From assembly GCA_964501945.1 (NCBI GenBank), contig CAZCTY010000002.1, forward strand, positions 1 to 64,000: a DNA stretch of 64,000 nt. The letters run 5' to 3'. The notes beneath the pieces were generated by a model. That model searched no databases and was not told the DNA's origin. It saw only the letters and a program-made list of their open reading frames with translations. Numbering within the stretch: the stretch's first letter is position 1; every line of letters begins with the position of its first letter. Both the position numbers and the translations under genes were made by a program. Shown here in pieces: positions 9,295 through 18,563 of this stretch. The stretch is from 21-14-0-10-32-9 sp964501945 (GTDB taxonomy: Archaea > Nanobdellota > Nanobdellia > Woesearchaeales > 21-14-0-10-32-9).

Positions 9295-10259
9295 TCATCC
9301 ACCTCTAATACAGTTAAAACAGCTACATTAACAATATCTTCAATGCAACAACCCCTACTAAGATCATTAATAGGTTTTTTCAAACCCTGAACGATAGGAC
9401 CAATAGCCCTAAAATGACCTAAGCGTTCAACTAATTTATAACCAATATTACCCGAATTCAAATCAGGAAAAATAAGCACGTTAGCACGACCCTTAAGAGG
9501 CGAGTTAGGACATTTTAAACTCGCAACGCCCTCATCAATTGCAGCATCCAATTGAAGCTCGCCATCAACTAAAAGAGAAGGCTCATCTTTTTTTATTAAA
9601 GCGAGCGCATCAACAATTTTAGAAATAGATTCATGCTTTGCGCTACCAAGAGATGAAAAACTAAGCAAAGCAACCCTAGGCTCAAAGCCAAGACGCTCAG
9701 CACTACGCGCAGTGCTAATCGCAATATCTTTTAGCTGAGATGCATCAGGATCAATAACAAAAGCACAATCACTAAAAAAATAATTCAAATCATCCTTCGA
9801 GACCAAAAAGAAACTAGATGCTGTCTTAACACCCACGCGTGTACCAACGATTTGTAAAGCAGGCCTTAAAACAGACGATGTAGGATGACTCGCACCAGAA
9901 ATCATAGCATCAACAAACCCAGACTCAACCATTAACGCGCCAAGATAATTAACATCACCCAATAAAGCCTCAGCATCACTTTTAGATAAACCTTTATGCT
10001 TTCTTTTCTCAAGGAGCAAAGAGATGTAAAAATCAAAATCAACAGATGATACATCCACAAATTCTAATCCCTCAACACTAATGCCTTCTTTTTCCATTAA
10101 AGCCATAGCACCACTACCAAGAATAACAGGATACGCAATACCCTCATCACGAATAATACGACACGCCTTTAAAATACGCAAATCATCCCCCTCAGGAAAA
10201 ACAATACGCCTAGGCGATTTTACAGCAAGTTCTTTTAATTTAACAATTATATCAGCCAT
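9291..10259 (-). CDS. pta: Phosphate acetyltransferase
   Basis: Interconverts acetyl-CoA plus phosphate with acetyl phosphate plus CoA, feeding acetate kinase. It is the short single-domain form (322 residues). Conserved blocks include RIVFPEGDD at the start, SGASHPTSSVLRP mid-protein, and NVLIFPDLNSGNIGYKL with GPIVQGLKKPINDLSRG near the C-terminus. The ATG at 10259 (MADIIVKLKE) is chosen over an upstream in-frame start because the TATA box at 10282-10293 is 27 nt away. It forms a two-gene operon with ackA. The pair sits directly downstream of the rpo-rps12 operon, where many archaea carry rps7 and tef1A, so the locus is rearranged. Confidence 0.97.
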   Translation of the reverse strand: MADIIVKLKELAVKSPRRIVFPEGDDLRILKACRIIRDEGIAYPVILGSGAMALMEKEGISVEGLEFVDVSSVDFDFYISLLLEKRKHKGLSKSDAEALLGDVNYLGALMVESGFVDAMISGASHPTSSVLRPALQIVGTRVGVKTASSFFLVSKDDLNYFFSDCAFVIDPDASQLKDIAISTARSAERLGFEPRVALLSFSSLGSAKHESISKIVDALALIKKDEPSLLVDGELQLDAAIDEGVASLKCPNSPLKGRANVLIFPDLNSGNIGYKLVERLGHFRAIGPIVQGLKKPINDLSRGCCIEDIVNVAVLTVLEVDE

Positions 10260-10281
10260 GAAATAAAAAAACAAAACCAAA

Positions 10282-10293
10282 CTTAATAAATTT
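10282..10293 (-). promoter_or_regulatory. TATA box for pta-ackA
   Basis: Minus strand AAATTTATTAAG, centred about 27 nt before the pta ATG at 10259; predicts a leaderless message. Confidence 0.5.
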
Positions 10294-10321
10294 AACTATT
10301 AAATATATGAAAGAATAAAGA

Positions 10322-10341
10322 GAAAAAAATAGAGAAAAAAA
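10322..10341 (-). terminator. T-rich terminator after rps12
   Basis: Immediately after the rps12 stop codon the minus strand has two runs of seven T (10323-10329 and 10335-10341), the usual form of archaeal intrinsic terminators. It separates the RNA polymerase operon from pta-ackA. Confidence 0.5.
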
Positions 10342-10776
10342 TTATTTTCTAGCTTTTTGAAGCTTACCATTCAACAAAGCTTCCAATGATTGATCATTAA
10401 CCTGAATGACCTGCCACCTAACACCAGGCAAATCACCTTTAGCACGACCCATGTTACCACCCATGCACTCAACGACAACTTCATCGTGTTCATCAACCAT
10501 TTTCTGCGCCCCATCACCAGGCATAAAAGCAGTAATCTGCCTACCGTTTTTAACGAGTTGAACCCTAACACACTTTCTCATAGCAGAGTTAGGCTGCTTA
10601 GCTTCCCTTTGAACCTTCTCTAATACAATACCAGAAGCCTGACTTGCACCTTCAAGAGGATCAGATTTCTTCTTTAAACCTAACTTTTTAGCATACCATT
10701 TATATTTCTTCTTTTGCTCAGTCCTACGCTTAATAAGCTTAGTACCCGCGTTCATACCAGATGCTTTCTTACTCAT
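10342..10776 (-). CDS. rps12: 30S ribosomal protein S12 (uS12)
   Basis: Decoding-centre protein of the small subunit. The archaeal/eukaryotic form (144 residues) has a basic N-terminus (TKLIKRRTEQKKKYKW) and the universal KQPNSAMRKCVRVQL loop followed by NGRQITAFMPGDGA. It is the last gene of the rpoH-rps12 operon, 4 bp after nusA. In most archaea rps7 and the aEF1A gene follow; here the operon ends and pta begins. Confidence 0.97.
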   Translation of the reverse strand: MSKKASGMNAGTKLIKRRTEQKKKYKWYAKKLGLKKKSDPLEGASQASGIVLEKVQREAKQPNSAMRKCVRVQLVKNGRQITAFMPGDGAQKMVDEHDEVVVECMGGNMGRAKGDLPGVRWQVIQVNDQSLEALLNGKLQKARK

Positions 10777-10780
10777 AATA

Positions 10781-11197
10781 TCACACTACCTTTATTTCTT
10801 TAATTTCATCAAAATACTTTTGAACTATAGCTTCATAGTTCCTAAGATTCTGAGCACGCGCACCAATCATCAAACCTTTAGTCTTGGTGTCAGCGCCCTT
10901 AATCGTAATTACCCCCTCATCCATGTCAATACTATCCATTTTTAAAGGATGCATGACATTTTTAACGAAGTCCAACACATTAGGATTAAATTCCACTATT
11001 TTAATGTTTCTATTTGTTGCCTTAACCAATTTATGAACATTCTCATTTTTAGGCCCTAAAGCCTTCCTCAAATAACCATGCTCAACTAAAAAAAACAACT
11101 TGTCTTTAACAGTAAAACAATCCTTCAACTTAGCACGAGTAATCTTCTCAAAAAGATTCATCAACTGCAAAGTCTCAACGTCATACTTAGTTTTCAT
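10781..11197 (-). CDS. nusA: NusA-like transcription/RNA-binding protein
   Basis: Archaeal NusA homologue of 138 residues, consisting of two KH domains without the bacterial N-terminal RNA-polymerase-binding domain. Visible are the KH-type segment RKALGPKNENVHKLVKATNRNI and a second KH with KGLMIGARAQNLRNYEAIVQKYF near the C-terminus. Its position between rpl30e and rps12 is the conserved archaeal order. The start overlaps the L30e stop by 4 bp. Confidence 0.93.
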   Translation of the reverse strand: MKTKYDVETLQLMNLFEKITRAKLKDCFTVKDKLFFLVEHGYLRKALGPKNENVHKLVKATNRNIKIVEFNPNVLDFVKNVMHPLKMDSIDMDEGVITIKGADTKTKGLMIGARAQNLRNYEAIVQKYFDEIKEIKVV

Positions 11198-11448
11198 TTT
11201 ACTAAACCAATAACAGCAATAGAAAAAGGCTTCTTACAAAAAGTACCAAGCTCATCGTTTGGAAGTTTAACAACTTCAACTTCAGTACCATTAAGACTAG
11301 CATAACGCTCAACATCCTCTAAAACTAAAGGATCAACGTTACTTGCTAAGAAAACTTTACTAAGTTCCCCTTTCTTTAAAAGCTTCAATGTTCTATCCTT
11401 ACCAATTATCAGTTTCTCTGAACCCAACAATTTTTTCAATTCATTCAT
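11194..11448 (-). CDS. rpl30e: 50S ribosomal protein L30e
   Basis: Small RNA-binding protein of the L7Ae/L30e fold. It has 84 residues, somewhat shorter than typical (about 95-105). The pattern LIIGKDRTLKLLKKGELSKVFLASNVDP matches the family core, and EVVKLPNDELGTFCKKPFSIAVIGL its C-terminal half. Gene order (rpoA2, rpl30e, nusA, rps12) confirms the assignment. Confidence 0.93.
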   Translation of the reverse strand: MNELKKLLGSEKLIIGKDRTLKLLKKGELSKVFLASNVDPLVLEDVERYASLNGTEVEVVKLPNDELGTFCKKPFSIAVIGLVK

Positions 11449-11474
11449 CTATATTCACCTTTCAAATAAAAATA

Positions 11475-12635
11475 TTATTTTTTAGCCTTCACCATTAAAC
11501 CAGGAAGACCCGTACCAACAGGCACTGGCTGATTAATCATAACGTTTTCAATCACGCTATTTAAAGGATCAGACTCCCCTGCTAAAGACGCATTAACCAT
11601 ATGATTTATAGGAGTCTCAAACGAAGCTCTTGCAAGCACCGAAGGTTTCTCCTTAACAATACCATACCTGTTAATACCAAGCAGTTTACCAGACATACAC
11701 ATAGCATCAGCAACAAGCATAATATGCCTAACATTAACATTTAGACCTTGCGCCTCAATAACCTTCATTAACTCATCAATGATAAGCTGCCTAGTCGCTT
11801 CAATACCAAAAACTTGCTCCATCTCATATAAATTATTAGAAAAAGTCCTAGTCTCATCAACAAAATCAAGCTTAATAACATCTTTCAAATTAGAACCTGC
11901 AGTCATCAAAATAAACTCACCATTCTTCTTCACAGGTAAAACTTGCTTGATACCCTTAATCCCATGAATACTAGTCCGCTTAATTTTCTCCTTTAACTTA
12001 TACAAAGTAATAATATCTTTATCTTTACCAGACTGACTTACAACTAATTTATCAGCTTTAGCAGAGAACTCAAACGCCTTAAAAGATTTTTTTAAAGCCT
12101 TAACAATACCATCAGAAGACATATCTAATAAATCTAATTTCTCAGAGTTGAGACCAATAACCATGTTAGCCTCAGCGATATTAATACTAACATCTTTAAT
12201 AAAATCATTCATAGTAAGCTCTTTTATAGATTCTGCTTTCGCTTTAATATCCTTCCCCTCAGAGAAAGGCTTTTTCAAATAAATAGTCATAAGCTCAGTA
12301 GAAATAGTTTTACGACCATCCAAAACCTCAATTAGCCTAGGAAGACCCGTCGTAACGTTCATCTCAGCAACCCCCGCGAAGTGAAACGTGTTAAGCGTCA
12401 TCTGAGTACCAGGCTCACCAATACTCTCCGCGCTAATAATCCCAACACACTCACCAGGAGCAGTTAAACTACCAATATATTCTTCTAAAACCTTATCAAG
12501 AATCTTCTTTAATTTATCCTTAGAACAATTCTTTGGAAGATTCTCCCTAACCTCCTCTAAAATAGATGCAGGAAGTCTTTCCTCATATTCCTTGAAAACA
12601 TTTGTTAAATCAACCATTTTACCATTCACCACCAA
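11475..12635 (-). CDS. rpoA2: DNA-directed RNA polymerase subunit A''
   Basis: C-terminal part of the largest RNA polymerase subunit, a separate gene as in most archaea (386 residues). Conserved: PGECVGIISAESIGEPGTQ near residue 60 and the following TLNTFHFAGVAEMNVTTGLPRL, which forms the trigger loop and bridge region. The C-terminal segment has RHIMLVADAMCMSG and RYGIVKEKPSVLARASFE. It starts 2 bp after rpoA1 in the rpo operon. Confidence 0.98.
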   Translation of the reverse strand: MVVNGKMVDLTNVFKEYEERLPASILEEVRENLPKNCSKDKLKKILDKVLEEYIGSLTAPGECVGIISAESIGEPGTQMTLNTFHFAGVAEMNVTTGLPRLIEVLDGRKTISTELMTIYLKKPFSEGKDIKAKAESIKELTMNDFIKDVSINIAEANMVIGLNSEKLDLLDMSSDGIVKALKKSFKAFEFSAKADKLVVSQSGKDKDIITLYKLKEKIKRTSIHGIKGIKQVLPVKKNGEFILMTAGSNLKDVIKLDFVDETRTFSNNLYEMEQVFGIEATRQLIIDELMKVIEAQGLNVNVRHIMLVADAMCMSGKLLGINRYGIVKEKPSVLARASFETPINHMVNASLAGESDPLNSVIENVMINQPVPVGTGLPGLMVKAKK

Positions 12636-12637
12636 AA

Positions 12638-15235
12638 TTAATTAACCGAGTCAATAATTTCTTTAATATTCAACTTACCACCCTCAGTTTTTGAAACATC
12701 TAAACCATCCTCACCATAATTAAACTGAACAACTTTTTTAGATGCATCCCTAACCGTGAAATCATATTCAATCTTTAAATCCTGCATAGCATTAGCCAAA
12801 CGCCTATACAAATAACCCGATTTAGGAGTTCTAAGAGCAGTATCCATTAAACTATCACGACCAGTCATAGCCATAAAAAACATCTCATGAGGCTTTAAAC
12901 CATCCTTAAACCCTGAACCAATAAAGCCACGAGGAACAGAACTCAAATCTCCTTTTTTAAAACAAGACAGAGACCTGTCAGCATAACCCTTATCAATACG
13001 ACCACCTCTAAGCGCTTGCTGACCAACACACGCAGCCATTTGAGCCAAGTTAATAATATTACCACGACCACCACTACGAATCATATGCATAGTATTACTA
13101 TCTTGCTTAGCAGCTTCCTCAACTATGCTACCAGACTCGTTCCTAGCACGATTTAAACGCTCAAGAATAGATAATTCTAAGGTTTCTTCAATAGATCTAC
13201 CAGGCAATGTTTCTAATTCACCAGCTTCAAATTTACGAATAAGCTCATTAACATCATCTTCCGCTCCCTTGATTAACCCATTAATTTTAACCATGGTTTC
13301 AGAGGCAATATCCATATCAGAAATCTTAGATGTAAAACCAACTTTCAAAAGCATCTCCGCGCCAAGACCATTAATTAAACGAAGAAGTTTAACAATTTCT
13401 TGCTCGCCGTACTTTTTATGCAATTTCCTCAAAAGCAAACCAGACCCTTGACCTAAGTTATTAGAATCAAGAACACCAGATACTAACTTACCTTTAACAA
13501 TTTTTACAACCGCATCAGGATGCTCAGGATCTTTTGATGCAATTTTAGATTTGCCCTCAAAATTAAAGTCATCAGGTAAAACAACAGAAAATACGTCTTT
13601 ACCAGAAACAACTTTTTTAGATGGAAGCTTAGAGAAATCCTCAACACCTGCACTCGCCAATAAATCAATAGCATCAACACGAGTCATCTCAAAACCATCT
13701 TTAGTTAACAAGTAGTTACCAGTAATACTATCTTGAATACAAGCAATAATACTCAACCCATACCTCGGACTAATAATTTGAGTTTGAACTTCCATTAAAG
13801 TCTCAGCCTCAGCTCGAGCCTCCTCAGTTTGAGGAATATGCAAGTTCATCTCATCCCCATCGAAATCCGCGTTATACGGAGCACAAACAGCAGGATTGAG
13901 CCTTAAAGTCTTACCAGGAAGAACCCTGACCTTATGACACATCATACTCATCCTATGAAGACTAGGCTGACGATTAAATAAACCAATATCCCCATCCATT
14001 AAATGACGCTCAACAATAAAACCAGGCTGAATTTCTTCTAATAGTTGCTCTTTAGTCTCATTAGTAATCCTCTTACGCTTACCATCGGGCCTTAAAACAT
14101 AATTAGAACCAGGATACTCATCATTACCTCGCTCAATAAAACCCTTCAAGTATTCAACGTTCCACTCAGTAACCCTCTCAGGAACAGTTAATTTCTTTGC
14201 AACAATACTTGGAACACCAACCTCGTTGATATCAAGCTTTGGATCAGGACTAATAACAGTCCTCGCAGAGAAATTAGTACGCTTACCAGCCAAATTCTTC
14301 CTAATCCTACCTTCTTTACTTTTAATCCTAGACGATATAGTCTTTAAAGGTTGATTAGAACGATGCCTTGCCGGAGGAAGATTTGTAACCTCATTATCAA
14401 AGAAAGTTGTAACGTGATATTGCAATAAATCCCACAAATCCTCAATGATAATCTCAGGCGCACCAGCATTAATATTTTCAAACAAACGCTGATTAATCCT
14501 AACAATGTCTCCTAATTTATGAGTTAAATCGTCCTCACTACGCTCACCAGACTCCAAGGTAATACTAGGCCTCATAGTAACAGGCGGAATAGATAGAACA
14601 GTTAAAACCATCCACTCAGGCCTTGCAATCTCAGGATTAATACCAAAAACTTTCAAATCCTCATCAGGAATCCTCTCAAGCCTAGACCTGATCTGAATAG
14701 GAGATAGCCTCCTATCTTCTTCAATGAAATTAGATGGCTTGTCTAAAGAAATCTTAGACTGCTTAGCTTTACAATAAGGACAAGTTTGAATAGTTCTCAA
14801 ATTAGCAATAATAAGCTTAATAGCATCCCTCCTCTCAATTAGACCTTGCTCAAGCGTGATCTTATCAAGAACATCAGAGTATTGCTTAATCTTTTCAGAC
14901 GGAATTAATATCCTACCACACTCTTTACAAGTAGACCTTAACAAATCTAAAATAACAGGAATAAAAGAAATATGCATAACAGGCCTTGCAAGCTCCATGT
15001 AACCAAAATGACCAAAACTATCTTTTAAACGCTGACCATCAGTTTTACAACGAAGACCAGGATCAATTACACCTAATCTAACATCCATTAAGCCACCATC
15101 AACAGGATAACCTTCTTTATCATAAAGCTCAGGCGTCACAATTTTAGCCTTAGCAAACTTCTCAATCATCTTAGGAGACATCAAGCCAAACTCGATCGAA
15201 TCAATGTACTTATATATTGGTTTTTCTTTATCCAT
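12638..15235 (-). CDS. rpoA1: DNA-directed RNA polymerase subunit A'
   Basis: N-terminal part of the largest subunit. The Mg-binding active-site motif NADFDGDEMN is intact, as are the RQPSLHR and GKRTNFSARTVISPDP blocks. I use the ATG at 15235, which has a GAGGCGAG ribosome binding site; an in-frame TTG lies 15 bp upstream. Oddity: the clamp zinc site, normally C-x2-C-x6-C-x2-H, reads C63, D66, S73, H76, so two of four ligands are replaced. The second zinc site further on (CKEC and CPYC pairs) is intact. Length 865 residues. Confidence 0.98.
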   Translation of the reverse strand: MDKEKPIYKYIDSIEFGLMSPKMIEKFAKAKIVTPELYDKEGYPVDGGLMDVRLGVIDPGLRCKTDGQRLKDSFGHFGYMELARPVMHISFIPVILDLLRSTCKECGRILIPSEKIKQYSDVLDKITLEQGLIERRDAIKLIIANLRTIQTCPYCKAKQSKISLDKPSNFIEEDRRLSPIQIRSRLERIPDEDLKVFGINPEIARPEWMVLTVLSIPPVTMRPSITLESGERSEDDLTHKLGDIVRINQRLFENINAGAPEIIIEDLWDLLQYHVTTFFDNEVTNLPPARHRSNQPLKTISSRIKSKEGRIRKNLAGKRTNFSARTVISPDPKLDINEVGVPSIVAKKLTVPERVTEWNVEYLKGFIERGNDEYPGSNYVLRPDGKRKRITNETKEQLLEEIQPGFIVERHLMDGDIGLFNRQPSLHRMSMMCHKVRVLPGKTLRLNPAVCAPYNADFDGDEMNLHIPQTEEARAEAETLMEVQTQIISPRYGLSIIACIQDSITGNYLLTKDGFEMTRVDAIDLLASAGVEDFSKLPSKKVVSGKDVFSVVLPDDFNFEGKSKIASKDPEHPDAVVKIVKGKLVSGVLDSNNLGQGSGLLLRKLHKKYGEQEIVKLLRLINGLGAEMLLKVGFTSKISDMDIASETMVKINGLIKGAEDDVNELIRKFEAGELETLPGRSIEETLELSILERLNRARNESGSIVEEAAKQDSNTMHMIRSGGRGNIINLAQMAACVGQQALRGGRIDKGYADRSLSCFKKGDLSSVPRGFIGSGFKDGLKPHEMFFMAMTGRDSLMDTALRTPKSGYLYRRLANAMQDLKIEYDFTVRDASKKVVQFNYGEDGLDVSKTEGGKLNIKEIIDSVN

Positions 15236-15246
15236 AAAAACTCGCC

Positions 15247-17052
15247 TCAAAACTTACTTTTTAATTTTAACTTAGGATACAACCCTAAGGATTTGAACTC
15301 ATCTATTAACAACTTAAACGCATAACTCATCTCAATATCACTCATCTCAGAATCCTCATCATACAAAGAGGAAACAGCCCTATTATTTTTACGAGCATCA
15401 TAATAACCAGACAAACCAGAACGCTCACAGATAGGAACAACCACTGTGTCTGTATCAAAACGCTCCTTTAAAGTCAAAGAAGAGCCATGAGCTATGAAAG
15501 TATCTTTCTCCATCTCACCAAGCCTCAAACCACCTTCTTTAGCACGACCCTCAGTAGGCTGCCTAGTTAAAAGCTGAATCGGACCACGCGCCCTGCTATG
15601 CATTTTATTTGCAACCATGTGCTTTAACTTCAAATAATAAATGTTACCTACAAATATTTGAACCTGATATTGCTCACCAGTAACACCATTATAAAGAGTC
15701 TCAGAGCCATCCTCTCTAAAACCATGATCTAATAATTCTTTTCTAATATCACGCTCTTGCTCTGATTCAAACATGGTACCATCAACTAACCTACCAGATA
15801 AAGCAGCAGTTTTACCTGCAAGCAATTCAAGTAAGTGAGATATAGTCATACGGCTAGGAATACCAAAAGGACTAAAAATTATATCAGGCCTAACACCTGT
15901 GCTAGTGAAAGGAACATCCTCTTCAGGAACAACTAAACTAATAACACCTTTCTGACCATGCCTAGATGTAAACTTATCACCAATTTCAGGAATTCTTTGC
16001 TCACGCAAACGAACTTGAATTAATTTATTACCTTCCTCGTTTTCAGTTAAAGAAACAAAATCAACAACTCCCTTCTCACCGTGCTTTAGCGCAAGAGAAG
16101 ATTCCCTGTTAGAATCAGTAGCCAAGCTATACTCCTCCATGCTACTCAAAAACCTAGGAGGACTAACCTTACCAATGATAACATCCCCCTCATCAACTTT
16201 AGATTCAGGATAAATAATACCATCATCTTCAAGCATACGATAATCTTGCTCAGACCTATAACCCCTAACTTCTTTATCAGGAACCCTAATCTCATCCATT
16301 AAACCACCAGAATAACGAAGCTCCTCAGAGACAATAGGTCTAAAATAAGAAGACCTGCCAAGACCCCTATCAACAGAGCCCTTGTTAATAACAACAGAAT
16401 CCTCCATGTTATAACCCTTATAACTCATAACAGCTAAAACAACGTTTTGCCCAGAGGGATGAGTATCATATTTAATAACATCATGAAGCGCTGTTTGAAC
16501 CAAAGGATACTGAGGATAATGTAATAAACTAACATCCATATCCATCCGAACAGGATAATTAGAAGCATACAAACCAATTCCTTGCTTTTGATTCTTAGCA
16601 CCTTGATTGAGCCTTACACCTTGATTATAATTACCAAAAGGAACCAAACCAGTAGTCAACCCAAGAACAGATAGAGGACTAACATCCAAATGAGTATGCT
16701 CAGGAGTAATATCCTCCTCAAAGAAAGCCACCAAAGCGTTCTCCTCCTCAGTTGCATCTAAGTATTCAATAACACCAGTTTTAACCAAATCAGACCAACC
16801 AATCTCGCCTTTCTCTAGTTGTTTTACATGCTTTTCTTCAAGCAAAGGCTTACCCTCTTTAACAACAATTAAAGGACGAGTAGTCCTACCACTAGAAGTC
16901 TCAACGACAACCTTATCTTCTTGAGGAATATGCAAAACATTAACATCCCCCTCAATTTTACCAGACCTTCTCGAAAACACAATTTGGTTTACGAAATCAG
17001 AAGGATCTTTAACAGTCCCAACAAATTTACCATCCATGAATACGTCAGTCAT
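15247..17052 (-). CDS. rpoB1: DNA-directed RNA polymerase subunit B'
   Basis: C-terminal part of the second-largest subunit, split from B'' as in many archaea (601 residues). Conserved: NVVLAVMSYKGYNMEDSVVIN, SRHGQKGVIS, DIIFSPFGIPSRMTISHLLE and KMHSRARGPIQLLTRQP. Oddity: the C-terminal zinc ribbon of archaeal and eukaryotic subunits is not recognisable. Its first half reads C542-E-R-S545 and no cysteine follows to the end, so at most one of four ligands remains, although the flanking SYAFKLLIDEFKSLG is well conserved. The ATG overlaps the rpoB2 stop by 4 bp. Confidence 0.98.
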   Translation of the reverse strand: MTDVFMDGKFVGTVKDPSDFVNQIVFSRRSGKIEGDVNVLHIPQEDKVVVETSSGRTTRPLIVVKEGKPLLEEKHVKQLEKGEIGWSDLVKTGVIEYLDATEEENALVAFFEEDITPEHTHLDVSPLSVLGLTTGLVPFGNYNQGVRLNQGAKNQKQGIGLYASNYPVRMDMDVSLLHYPQYPLVQTALHDVIKYDTHPSGQNVVLAVMSYKGYNMEDSVVINKGSVDRGLGRSSYFRPIVSEELRYSGGLMDEIRVPDKEVRGYRSEQDYRMLEDDGIIYPESKVDEGDVIIGKVSPPRFLSSMEEYSLATDSNRESSLALKHGEKGVVDFVSLTENEEGNKLIQVRLREQRIPEIGDKFTSRHGQKGVISLVVPEEDVPFTSTGVRPDIIFSPFGIPSRMTISHLLELLAGKTAALSGRLVDGTMFESEQERDIRKELLDHGFREDGSETLYNGVTGEQYQVQIFVGNIYYLKLKHMVANKMHSRARGPIQLLTRQPTEGRAKEGGLRLGEMEKDTFIAHGSSLTLKERFDTDTVVVPICERSGLSGYYDARKNNRAVSSLYDEDSEMSDIEMSYAFKLLIDEFKSLGLYPKLKLKSKF

Positions 17053-18563
17053 TTTACACTCACCGTTTCCAAGCCCATTTCTTTTAATTTAGGCAATAAA
17101 TCATCTTCATTAACAGAATTTGTAACTTTGACAAGCAAAGAAAAATTCTTCCTCAACCCAATATTTGTACCCTCAGGAGTCTCACTCATACAAAGCCTAC
17201 CCATATGAGTAGGATGCAAAGCTCTAGCCTCAAAATTTTCTTGACTAGCACTAAGCGGACTTACAACCCTTTGAAGTACAGACAATAATTGAATATAATT
17301 CATCCTCTCAATCCTCTGAGAGATACCCTTACGCGCGCCAACCCAGTTACCAGTCGCCATACTACTATAAATCCTCTGAGTTAAAAGCTTCTCCCTAATA
17401 ATAACACGAATACTAGGAAACTTCCCACGCTTAACAATCCTTTGAAAATTATATAACATATCCCCAATTAAAACTTTAATATTAACCCTGAACAAATCCG
17501 CCAATAAGTCACCTGCTAATTTCAACCTTTTATTAGAATAATGATCTTTATCAGGCATAGCTAAATCCCCATTAGCAACACCTAAATAAGTCCTGATGAA
17601 CTTACAAAGATTAACAGCCTTAGCAGCCCTATCCTCCGTGGCTAAACCAATATGAGGAAGCAAATACTTATCCAAGATGTCTTTAACCCTCTCAATCCTA
17701 ACTTCTTTAGATTGAGTAATACCCATCTCTTTTGCAATATAATCTATCGCATCCTCCTCTGATTTAATATCTGCAAACTCATATAAATTAATAAAAACCT
17801 CAGAGCTATTAGGCAAATCAATAAGCTTCATAATCTCCTCATCCTTAATAACACCAAGTGCTTTTACAAGCACAGTTATAGGAATCTTACGAACCCTCGT
17901 AAAAGAAATATACAAAATCTCATCTTTTTGCTTTTCAATTTGATGAGGAATCTTATACGATCCCCTCTCAGAGAAAATCTTACCAATAAAATCAACAGTC
18001 CCCGTAGATTGCTCTTCCACAATAAAACGATTAGCCGCCAAATCCTCAACGGATACAATTACTTTCTCAGTACCATTAATAATAAAGTAACCACCAGGAT
18101 CATCAGGATCCTCCCCAGCTTTAATAAGCTCTTCACGAGATTTGCCTTTAAGATGACAATACTTACTTTTAAGCATTATAGGAATATTACCAATCTGAGT
18201 AGTAAAAGACTCTTTTTGCTGACCATTTACATGAGCAGATACTTCTAAGAAAACAGGCGCAGAATAAGAAATCTTCCTAAGCCTCGCCTCAGAAGGTAAC
18301 AAATCACGCTTAGAACCATCCGCCTCAGTTATCTCAGGCTTTTCAACAGTGATCCTATCAAGCCTAATTTTAAATTCTTCAACATTAGTTGGAATAATAG
18401 TAGGCTCAATTTCTTTGTTTTCTTCAATTATTTCCTGAAGCTCTTCTAACATGAACTTATTAAAAGAATCAATATCAGATTGAGCAACAGAATTTTCTTC
18501 AAAAAACTTTTTTAAAAGAAGCTTAGACTTATTTAATTTTATATCTTGAAAAATCTTACTCAT
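17049..18563 (-). CDS. rpoB2: DNA-directed RNA polymerase subunit B''
   Basis: N-terminal part of the second-largest subunit (504 residues). Conserved features include GNIPIMLKSKYCHLKG, DPGGYFIINGTEKVIV near residue 160, and near the C-terminus SASQENFEARALHPTHMGRLC followed by SETPEGTNIGLRKN, which marks the usual B''/B' split point. The start overlaps the end of rpoH by 8 bp. It is part of the rpo operon. Confidence 0.98.
   Translation of the reverse strand: MSKIFQDIKLNKSKLLLKKFFEENSVAQSDIDSFNKFMLEELQEIIEENKEIEPTIIPTNVEEFKIRLDRITVEKPEITEADGSKRDLLPSEARLRKISYSAPVFLEVSAHVNGQQKESFTTQIGNIPIMLKSKYCHLKGKSREELIKAGEDPDDPGGYFIINGTEKVIVSVEDLAANRFIVEEQSTGTVDFIGKIFSERGSYKIPHQIEKQKDEILYISFTRVRKIPITVLVKALGVIKDEEIMKLIDLPNSSEVFINLYEFADIKSEEDAIDYIAKEMGITQSKEVRIERVKDILDKYLLPHIGLATEDRAAKAVNLCKFIRTYLGVANGDLAMPDKDHYSNKRLKLAGDLLADLFRVNIKVLIGDMLYNFQRIVKRGKFPSIRVIIREKLLTQRIYSSMATGNWVGARKGISQRIERMNYIQLLSVLQRVVSPLSASQENFEARALHPTHMGRLCMSETPEGTNIGLRKNFSLLVKVTNSVNEDDLLPKLKEMGLETVSVK

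Noticed and set aside
12638..17052. Frameshift or assembly error as cause of the missing zinc cysteines in A' and B'
   Set aside because: Flanking residues stay in frame and are well conserved on both sides of each site, so single substitutions are the simpler reading; still listed as a finding to verify.
16921..17208. Open frames opposite rpoB, rpoA and other minus-strand genes
   Set aside because: They lie wholly inside well-conserved genes, have no promoter or ribosome binding site and no recognisable protein features; they are chance frames.
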